Origin: Spirochaetia bacterium | GTDB taxonomy: Bacteria > Spirochaetota > Spirochaetia > Treponematales > Rectinemataceae | Length of the DNA stretch: 7,068 bases | NCBI GenBank assembly: GCA_021286925.1 | Contig: JAJTBL010000094.1 | Span: forward strand, 1-7,068 | Direction: 5' to 3' | Shown: in pieces, positions 1 to 7,068 of the stretch | Position numbering within the stretch: the stretch's first letter is position 1 | How the letters are laid out: each line of letters starts with the position of its first letter | Program-made: the position numbers and the translations under genes | Notes under the pieces: generated by a model | Told to the model about the DNA's origin: nothing | The model's database searches: none | What the model saw: the letters and a program-made list of their open reading frames with translations, nothing else

Positions 1-383
1 CGTTGATCCCGATTATTGCTGCCTGTTCAGATATATCAAGCCTCATCACGCTATTCAATTGTCTCAACACCATTCTGGAATCCAGACTCACAAGAACACT
101 TTTTGTGCTTTCCTCCAACATGGCGGTTTCCGACACCGATGAAGCGACGGTTCAAATGACAAAGGATTTTACGTCAGCCCTCCTCGGTCTGGAGAATTCT
201 GCAATTGCAGAATTCTCCCATCACGAGCCTTCATTTTGCGGTGCAGGTATTGTCTCGGCGTTTTTGCAAAGCTCCTGCAATACCGGCAAGCCACCTGTTT
301 TACTTGGCTCCCGAACCTCAAAACTCATGACGGAAGCTGATGAGCCTGTCGTCGGATACGCCGCTTTCGGTTTTCCAGTCTGA
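1..383 (+). CDS. AmmeMemoRadiSam system protein B (Memo family), 3' end only
   Basis: This is the C-terminal part, about 126 residues, of a Memo-family protein. The gene enters from the left edge; the TTG at position 3 is an internal codon, not a start. Memo proteins are structurally related to class III extradiol dioxygenases and usually have about 260-290 residues. In bacteria they commonly sit with an AMMECR1 protein and a radical SAM enzyme; the joint reaction is not known to me. Supporting features are the strand 'TLFVLSSNMA' at the place of the family 'SSDxxH' motif, the 'FCGAGIVSAFLQ' segment with the conserved Cys (fragment residue 79), and the ending 'VVGYAAFGF', typical of the family C-terminus. 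The Asp and His expected in 'SSDxxH' are replaced by Asn39 and Val42, so the metal site may be altered. A perfect 28-bp palindrome lies inside the gene. The AMMECR1 gene follows after 14 bp, which implies one operon. Confidence 0.85.
   Translation, partial: LIPIIAACSDISSLITLFNCLNTILESRLTRTLFVLSSNMAVSDTDEATVQMTKDFTSALLGLENSAIAEFSHHEPSFCGAGIVSAFLQSSCNTGKPPVLLGSRTSKLMTEADEPVVGYAAFGFPV
191..218. repeat. Perfect 28-bp palindrome within the Memo gene
   Basis: The left arm GGAGAATTCTGCAA (191-204) is followed immediately by its exact reverse complement (205-218), with no spacer and no mismatch. It contains two GAATTC hexamers placed symmetrically around a central TGCAATTGCA. It lies in frame in the coding region and encodes about residues 64-73 of the fragment (LENSAIAEFS), a linker-like part before the conserved Cys segment. 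The sequence shows the symmetry directly; its function is unknown. Confidence 0.95.
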
Positions 384-397
384 TTTCGGAGGCAGGT

Positions 398-937
398 ATG
401 AATATCGAACTATCAGCACAGGACCGCGAGAACCTGATAGCAATTGCCCGTGAAACCTTATCCGCAAAGTTGGAACATCGTTCTCCAGCCTACCCTGAAC
501 ACAGCTGGGCATTGGATCAACGGTATGGGCTGTTTGTCACCATCAAGACTGACGGCCAACTGCGCGGCTGTATCGGAAGGATGTCGTCCAATCAGCCGAT
601 TTTCGATACGATCAAGGATATGGCGCTCGCCGCTGGTTTTGAAGATCCGAGATTTGCACCTCTTACGCGCGCAGAACTCCCCCTCGTCGATATCGAAATC
701 ACAATCCTGGGACCGCTTGAGATTCTTTCGCCGCCTGACAACTTTGAGCTAGGCGTCCATGGTCTTTTTATTGCATCTCGAGGCAGGAGCGGGGTCCTTC
801 TGCCGCAGGTTGCTGTTGAATACGGCTGGAATAAAACTGAATTCTTGCAGCATGTCTGCATCAAGGCTGGCTTGCCGCCTGAAACCTGGAAAAGCCCGGA
901 GACAGTGCTTTACCGTTTTGAAGGAATTGTCTTTTAA
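398..937 (+). CDS. AmmeMemoRadiSam system protein A (AMMECR1 domain)
   Basis: This is a 179-residue, single-domain AMMECR1-family protein, full length for bacterial members and without a signal peptide or membrane segment, so probably cytoplasmic. The family signature LRGCIG is at residues 55-60. Other family-like segments are 'FEDPRFAPLTRAELPLVDIEITIL' (about 81-104), 'GLFI' near 122, and 'LLPQVAVEYGW' at 134-144. The human homologue is linked to a contiguous-gene-deletion syndrome (Alport syndrome, mental retardation, midface hypoplasia, elliptocytosis), but the biochemical role is unsettled. In bacteria it co-occurs with Memo and a radical SAM protein, and here it directly follows the Memo gene. 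The start is set by GGAGG at 388-392, five bases before ATG, placed in the short gap after the Memo stop codon; this supports translation as a downstream operon gene. The radical SAM partner is not in this window and may lie upstream. A hairpin terminator follows the stop by about 11 bp. Confidence 0.93.
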   Translation: MNIELSAQDRENLIAIARETLSAKLEHRSPAYPEHSWALDQRYGLFVTIKTDGQLRGCIGRMSSNQPIFDTIKDMALAAGFEDPRFAPLTRAELPLVDIEITILGPLEILSPPDNFELGVHGLFIASRGRSGVLLPQVAVEYGWNKTEFLQHVCIKAGLPPETWKSPETVLYRFEGIVF

Positions 938-938
938 G

Positions 939-979
939 AAAAAAAAAGCGGCTCCTGCCATACGACAGGAGCCGTTATT
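939..979. terminator. Bidirectional rho-independent terminator between convergent genes
   Basis: The 9-bp perfect stem CGGCTCCTG (949-957) / CAGGAGCCG (966-974) encloses an 8-base loop. On the minus strand the stem is followed by nine consecutive T (complement of the A run 939-947), a strong terminator for ppdK 25 bases after its stop codon. On the plus strand the stem is followed by TTATTT, a weaker U-tract for the AMMECR1 transcript. The A run before the stem can also pair partly with these T residues. The element most likely serves both converging operons. Confidence 0.88.
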
Positions 980-998
980 TAATCAGGACCGCGTCTGA

Positions 999-3953
<2,955 letters not shown>

Positions 3954-3961
3954 CAGGCGTT

Positions 3962-3968
3962 CCCTCCC
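3962..3968 (-). promoter_or_regulatory. Ribosome binding site of ppdK
   Basis: The minus strand reads GGGAGGG here, with its GGAGG core ending 9 bases before the ATG at 3953. This favours the start MAKKKYVYFFG over the in-frame ATG at 3986, for which the site would lie inside the coding sequence. Confidence 0.75.
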
Positions 3969-3998
3969 TTGGGACATGCGAATCAATATTCGCTTCTA

Positions 3999-4004
3999 AT
4001 TATA
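3999..4004 (-). promoter_or_regulatory. Candidate -10 box of the ppdK promoter
   Basis: The minus strand reads TATAAT, a perfect -10 hexamer inside the AT-rich stretch TATATAATTAG. A start of transcription near 3992 would give a leader of about 39 bases containing the strong ribosome site. No good -35 box is seen at 16-18 bp; a TTGACA at 4042-4037 (minus) is too far from this box. The call rests on the -10 alone. Confidence 0.5.
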
Positions 4005-4051
4005 TACTTGTGTAAACTAATAGAAAGAGTAGATTATGTCAAGAAAGAAGC

Positions 4052-4066
4052 ATCGCGTTATGCGAT
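4052..4066. repeat. Small inverted repeat in the ppdK-dinB divergent region
   Basis: ATCGC (4052-4056) and GCGAT (4062-4066) flank a 5-base spacer, roughly midway between the divergent ppdK and dinB promoter candidates. Its size and position fit an operator half-site pair, but a 5-bp inverted repeat can easily occur by chance. It does not match any SOS (LexA) box that I recognise. Confidence 0.25.
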
Positions 4067-4089
4067 ATCAAATTGCATTTCAAAGCCCA

Positions 4090-4118
4090 TTGACAGAAAA
4101 CGCGTGCGGTAATTCAAT
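4090..4118 (+). promoter_or_regulatory. Candidate dinB promoter, possibly giving a leaderless transcript
   Basis: A perfect -35 hexamer TTGACA (4090-4095) is followed after 17 bp by TTCAAT (4113-4118), which matches the -10 consensus at four of six bases. Transcription would begin about 7 bases later, at or next to the dinB ATG (4126). There is no Shine-Dalgarno sequence before that ATG, which fits a leaderless mRNA. No recognisable LexA operator overlaps it. Confidence 0.45.
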
Positions 4119-4125
4119 CAGTATA

Positions 4126-5292
4126 ATGGACAGGATTTTTTTTCATGTCGACATGGACGCTTTTTTCGCTTCTGTGGAACAGATTGACAATCCATCGCTT
4201 GCTGGCAAGCCTGTTATTGTCGGCGCAGCACCTGGCAGGCGCGGCGTAGTATCGACGTGCTCCTATGAAGCCCGAGCGTTCGGCGTTCATTCGGCCATGC
4301 CGATTTCGCAAGCTGTCCGCTTATGTCCCCAGGGAGTATTCCTTCCTGTCCGCATGAAACGATACGCAGAAGTTTCCGCAAGAATTATGTCGATTCTTTC
4401 GTCGTATACCCCCGATGTCCTCCAGCTCTCAATTGATGAAGCCATGCTCGACATGACCGGTACTGAAAAATTATGGGGGGCTCCTGAAGCATGTGCTATG
4501 CACATGAAGCGAATGATACGTGACACAACGGGACTTACTATTTCAATCGGGGCAAGTGCAAATCGATATGTTGCAAAAATCGCAAGCGGTATCAGCAAGC
4601 CTGATGGGTTTTTATGGATCAAGCCAGGCAGCGAGCGCGAATTTTTGCGGTCTCTGCCCTTGGAAAAATTATGGGGCGCTGGCGAAAAAACACGGGAACG
4701 GTTGAAGGCCAGAGGTTTGACGAGCATTGCGGCAATGCAGGATGCGCCTATTGCTCTTCTTATGTCGATTTTCGGAACCTCGGGCGGACGTTTTCTCGCA
4801 ATGGCCAGTCAGGGACAGGATCCAGGGGTTTTTACACGGGATGATGAAAATAAATCAATAAGCACTGAACGGACGTTTGAAGCGGATATTGTAGATAAAA
4901 ATGTCCTTTCAGATGAATTTCGAATGCTTGCTGACGAGCTTTCATTCAGGCTGTGGGATAAAAAACTCCATGCCGGCTGTGTCGGAATAAAACTCAAATT
5001 CGCCGATTTCAGCTCACTTACCCGACAGAAAAGCCTGGCAATTCCTGCTTCGAGTGCCGAGACTATTTACCAGGAAGCTCTTCATTTGTTTGAAGCTCAC
5101 TGGGTTTCAGGCAAAGCGCTTAGGCTTATCGGAATTTTCCTTACTTCACTGGTACCTGAAAATCATTGTGAAACCAGCCTATTTCAGGAAGAGCCGCGGA
5201 AATCCGCGCTCGCTGAGCAGATCGTCCACGAACTGCAAAAAAGCGGAAAGGGGAATCTTGTCCGCGGCACCCAGCTGCATCGCAAACGATAA
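4126..5292 (+). CDS. dinB: DNA polymerase IV (Y-family translesion polymerase)
   Basis: This 388-residue protein is a Y-family DNA polymerase, which copies past damaged template bases with low fidelity. The palm begins with 'FFHVDMDAFFASVE': Asp9 and, in 'LSIDEA', Asp104 and Glu105 are the expected metal-binding residues, and Phe14 fits the steric-gate position. 'GRRGVVSTCSYEAR' (about 38-51) is the family finger segment, 'GLTISIGASANRYVAKIAS' (136-154) lies in the palm, and 'KSISTERTFEAD' (about 243-254) links to the little-finger domain. The end carries 'ETSLFQEE', at the place of the usual clamp-binding QLxLF motif but without the Gln, then 'GKGNLVRGTQL', typical of Pol IV C-termini. An upstream in-frame ATG at 4036 would add 30 residues not found in the family and without a good ribosome site, so I chose 4126. 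The chosen start also lacks a Shine-Dalgarno; see the promoter entry. It is a single gene, divergent from ppdK and convergent with the lipoprotein gene. Confidence 0.94.
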   Translation: MDRIFFHVDMDAFFASVEQIDNPSLAGKPVIVGAAPGRRGVVSTCSYEARAFGVHSAMPISQAVRLCPQGVFLPVRMKRYAEVSARIMSILSSYTPDVLQLSIDEAMLDMTGTEKLWGAPEACAMHMKRMIRDTTGLTISIGASANRYVAKIASGISKPDGFLWIKPGSEREFLRSLPLEKLWGAGEKTRERLKARGLTSIAAMQDAPIALLMSIFGTSGGRFLAMASQGQDPGVFTRDDENKSISTERTFEADIVDKNVLSDEFRMLADELSFRLWDKKLHAGCVGIKLKFADFSSLTRQKSLAIPASSAETIYQEALHLFEAHWVSGKALRLIGIFLTSLVPENHCETSLFQEEPRKSALAEQIVHELQKSGKGNLVRGTQLHRKR

Positions 5293-5398
5293 CCCGCCGA
5301 AACCCTGCGGTTATGCTGCATTGCAGAAGCATTTAGAAAGATCTCGTGCAAGCATGCGCTCATTGCCAGCATCAGCAAAGAGCACTGAGAATGCTGCA
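5293..5398. other. Convergent intergenic gap, dinB / lipoprotein gene, no clear terminator
   Basis: This 106-bp gap lies between two converging stop codons. The 10-mer ATGCTGCATT occurs twice in direct orientation, at 5313-5322 and 5391-5400. Short imperfect hairpins can be drawn: ATAACC (5289-5294) with GGTTAT (5309-5314), and ATGCT (5313-5317) with AGCAT (5328-5332). None has a solid stem plus T run, so no intrinsic terminator is called with confidence. Confidence 0.4.
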
Positions 5399-6028
5399 TT
5401 ACCAGGTCAGTTCAAGCACAGGCGCTTCCCCGCTTGTCACAATATCCTGCATTTTCCCTTCAAATATCGCTTTCTTTCCATCGGAAACTGCGGAGATAAT
5501 TTCGAGCGAGGATGCTGACCTGATGATTTTCGAAGGCGCTGAAACCGTAAATTTAAAGGTATAGGGCGCGAAGGATTCCTTTGCGAGCTCTTTCATTTGG
5601 TCATCTATCGGAGGCACTTTGTCCCCCATCGAGAAGATGATTTTCTTTTCTGAACCGGTTACCGAAAACCGTGCCATCTGCCCCTGCGGATCCAGATAAT
5701 ACATGAGGGCTTCCAAGGAATCAAAGCTGATAACCGTTTTGACAAGGGTATCGGTACCATTTTTACTGGATGACCAGGAAACAAGTTTCAAGCCTTTTGC
5801 CGAAGCCAGGCTGTTTTCAAGGTCGGCTTTTGACAGAGGAACCGGAAGGAGGGATTTGTTGGCTTCGAGAGCACCGAAATTGACAAGCTCTTCGGACAAA
5901 CGATACTCGGCGGTTACCGTACCGGAGTTTTCATTATTGATGACGATCGTTGTTTCCATCCCCATGCAGGAGGAAAAAAGAATCGAACCTAAAACAAGAA
6001 AAATGCCTGCCTTTAAAAATCTCTTCAT
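5399..6028 (-). CDS. Putative lipoprotein of unknown function
   Basis: This 209-residue protein begins with a lipoprotein signal peptide: positive MKRFLK, a hydrophobic stretch (residues 7-18) and the lipobox-like FSSC with Cys21 as the probable lipidated residue. Phe at -3 departs from the classic enterobacterial lipobox but is acceptable in spirochaetes. The mature part starts with 'METTIVINNENSGTVTAEYRLSEEL', a strand pattern (charged or polar repeat, 'SGTVTAEYR') that I associate with small bacterial lipoproteins of the LppM-like type; this is recall, not a search. The rest has no enzymatic motif that I recognise and looks like alternating beta and short helical segments, so a structural or binding role in the envelope is possible. 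GAGGAA (6034-6039), five bases before ATG, overlaps the DUF503 stop codon, so the two genes, nine bases apart, are almost certainly cotranscribed. Confidence 0.85.
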   Translation of the reverse strand: MKRFLKAGIFLVLGSILFSSCMGMETTIVINNENSGTVTAEYRLSEELVNFGALEANKSLLPVPLSKADLENSLASAKGLKLVSWSSSKNGTDTLVKTVISFDSLEALMYYLDPQGQMARFSVTGSEKKIIFSMGDKVPPIDDQMKELAKESFAPYTFKFTVSAPSKIIRSASSLEIISAVSDGKKAIFEGKMQDIVTSGEAPVLELTW

Positions 6029-6033
6029 CGCTG

Positions 6034-6039
6034 TTCCTC
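6034..6039 (-). promoter_or_regulatory. Ribosome binding site of the lipoprotein gene
   Basis: The minus strand reads GAGGAA five bases before the ATG at 6028. Its first two bases lie within the TGA stop of the DUF503 gene, so terminating ribosomes would be delivered directly to this start, consistent with translational coupling. Confidence 0.75.
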
Positions 6040-6328
6040 ATTCATAAATTTCGGAATGAATTTGACTTTCATATATATTGACCGGAAAATTTTCTTCCAC
6101 AAATCTGACTGCTTCGTTGAGCACCTTTTCCCCGAAGACTGGTGAATTGGAAACCAGCGCGGCACCAATTTCAGCAAAACTCAAAGAATCTTGAAGATCG
6201 ACCTCCGAACAGCTCAGCCGAAACTTGTTGTGAAGCCGGTGTTTGATCCCGGAAACCACCTTTCGCTTATCTTTAAGGCTTGTTGTTTCCGGCAGTTCCA
6301 AAACCAGAAGAAGCATCGATACTACCAT
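6038..6328 (-). CDS. DUF503 (YlxP-like) family protein
   Basis: This 96-residue protein matches the DUF503 family in length and pattern: start 'MVVSMLLLVLELPETTSLKDKRKVV', the central 'LSCSEVDLQDSLSFAEIGAALVSN' and the ending 'VRFVEENFPVNIYESQIHSEI'. The family is small, ferredoxin-like in predicted fold and cytoplasmic. In Firmicutes it is called YlxP and lies near rbfA in the nusA-infB region; its molecular function is not established, though context suggests a link to ribosome or RNA processes. Here the context differs: it precedes a lipoprotein gene and diverges from metG. The ATG at 6328 is chosen because it gives the family N-terminus. In-frame starts further upstream (GTG at 6346, ATG at 6412) either lack support or would overlap metG. 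No Shine-Dalgarno is seen before 6328; a TAGTAT hexamer (6337-6342, minus) lies 8 bases ahead of it, which would suit a very short or absent leader. Confidence 0.9.
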   Translation of the reverse strand: MVVSMLLLVLELPETTSLKDKRKVVSGIKHRLHNKFRLSCSEVDLQDSLSFAEIGAALVSNSPVFGEKVLNEAVRFVEENFPVNIYESQIHSEIYE

Positions 6329-6358
6329 CTGATTCAATACTATCACGGAGGGCGATTC

Positions 6359-6388
6359 TTGACACCCCCTTCCCTGCGGGATTATTGT
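6359..6388 (+). promoter_or_regulatory. Candidate metG promoter, possibly leaderless
   Basis: A perfect TTGACA (6359-6364) is followed after 18 bp by TATTGT (6383-6388), which matches the -10 consensus at four of six bases and ends seven bases before the metG ATG. Transcription would start at about the ATG itself. The geometry, with the -35 beginning 37 bases before the start codon, almost repeats that of dinB (36 bases). An inverted repeat, TGACAC (6360-6365) and GTGTCA (6387-6392), spans the element. Confidence 0.45.
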
Positions 6389-6395
6389 GTCACGC

Positions 6396-7068
6396 ATGAA
6401 AAGAAGACTCATTACATCAGCCCTTCCCTATGTGAATAACGTCCCCCATCTCGGAAACCTTATCCAGGTTCTTTCCGCCGATGTTTTTGCGCGATTTTGC
6501 CGGTCACAAGGGTACGATACCCTTTACATCTGCGGCACCGATGAATACGGCACTGCCACTGAAACCAAGGCTCTCGAGGAACACGTCAGCCCCAAAGAGC
6601 TTTGCGACCGTTTCCATGCCATTCATCGCGACATCTACTCCTGGTTTGGCATTTCCTTCGACAAATTCGGCAGGACATCAACTCCAGAACACACGGAGAT
6701 TACCCAGTCCATTTTTCTCGATCTCGAGAAGAATGGCTATATCGTTTCCCAAACCGTCGAACAGCTTTTTTGTGACCATTGCGGCAGATTTTTAGCCGAC
6801 CGCTATGTCCGCGGCACATGCCCTGTCTGTGGCTATGAAAACGCCCGCGGCGACCAGTGCGAAAACTGCGGGAAGCTGCTCGATCCTACCGAGCTGAAAA
6901 ACCCCAAATGCTCGACCTGCGGCGCTACCCCGCATCCCAAAGCGACCACGCACTTGTATATTGACCTTCCGAAAATCAAGGAAAAACTGGAACCCTGGAT
7001 TCAGTCAGCCAGTGAAAAAGGCTTCTGGGCCAACAATGCCATCCAAATGACCCAGGCCTGGCTTCGCG
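6396..7068 (+). CDS. metG: Methionyl-tRNA synthetase, N-terminal part (cut by window edge)
   Basis: MetRS attaches methionine to initiator and elongator tRNA-Met in the cytoplasm. The first 224 residues are present and the gene runs off the right edge. It opens with 'MKRRLITSALPYVNNVPHLGNLIQVLSADVF', containing the class I HIGH-type motif HLGN (18-21). 'CGTDEYGTATETKA' (46-59) is the family active-site segment, and 'YSWFGISFDKFGRTST' (81-96) follows. The connective insertion carries four CxxC pairs (Cys126/129, 142/145, 155/158, 172/175), the double zinc-knuckle form. The later KMSKS loop lies outside the window. The wording of the N-terminus resembles spirochaetal MetG. The ATG fits the family start; an in-frame GTG at 6387 would add three residues and has only a weak GGGA upstream. 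There is no clear Shine-Dalgarno before the ATG. The gene diverges from the DUF503-lipoprotein operon, 67 bp away. Confidence 0.96.
   Translation, partial: MKRRLITSALPYVNNVPHLGNLIQVLSADVFARFCRSQGYDTLYICGTDEYGTATETKALEEHVSPKELCDRFHAIHRDIYSWFGISFDKFGRTSTPEHTEITQSIFLDLEKNGYIVSQTVEQLFCDHCGRFLADRYVRGTCPVCGYENARGDQCENCGKLLDPTELKNPKCSTCGATPHPKATTHLYIDLPKIKEKLEPWIQSASEKGFWANNAIQMTQAWLR

Noticed and set aside
4037..4042. TTGACA on the minus strand as the ppdK -35 box
   Set aside because: It is about 32 bp from the good TATAAT; the hexamer at the correct spacing (TAGTTT) is poor.
4052..4066. LexA/SOS operator upstream of dinB
   Set aside because: The inverted repeat does not match the SOS box types I know, including CTGT-N8-ACAG and GAAC-N4-GTTC, and none was seen near the promoter.
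4036..4125. An N-terminal extension of dinB from the ATG at 4036
   Set aside because: The 30 extra residues have no family match, the ribosome site is poor, and the stretch contains the likely promoter and an inverted repeat.
4122..4127. A perfect TATAAT hexamer overlapping the dinB start codon
   Set aside because: No -35 box lies 16-18 bp upstream, and transcription from it would begin after the dinB ATG, so it is more likely chance.

Overview
The window reads as an ordinary chromosomal stretch from a bacterium, most likely a spirochaete. The evidence for this is the MetRS N-terminus, which reads like treponemal and spirochaetal MetG as I remember them (this is recall, not a search). A lipoprotein with a relaxed, Phe-containing lipobox of the kind spirochaetes tolerate adds weaker support. 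Base composition looks balanced, neither AT-rich nor GC-rich. No mobile element, CRISPR array, rRNA or tRNA gene was seen.

Layout from left to right. (1) The 3' end of a Memo-family gene and a complete AMMECR1-family gene, both on +, form the A and B parts of the AmmeMemoRadiSam set; the radical SAM partner is not in the window. (2) A strong hairpin terminator separates this pair from the convergent ppdK gene on the minus strand. ppdK encodes pyruvate phosphate dikinase with an unexpected 90-residue Lys/Ala-rich tail that ends in an AT-hook-like motif. (3) ppdK diverges from dinB (+, Y-family DNA polymerase IV) across about 170 bp that holds promoter-like sequence for both. (4) dinB converges on a minus-strand two-gene operon: a DUF503 (YlxP-like) protein followed by an uncharacterised lipoprotein. 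(5) That operon diverges from metG (+), methionyl-tRNA synthetase, which runs off the right edge.

The genes serve different functions: PEP/pyruvate interconversion, translesion synthesis, tRNA charging, envelope, and the poorly understood Memo/AMMECR1 pair. No single pathway unites them. The points most worth a second look are the histone-H1-like tail on PPDK, a perfect 28-bp palindrome inside the Memo gene, loss of two expected metal-site residues in the Memo protein, and a repeated start-site architecture at dinB and metG that suggests leaderless transcripts. I did not find evidence for a wholly new multi-gene system.
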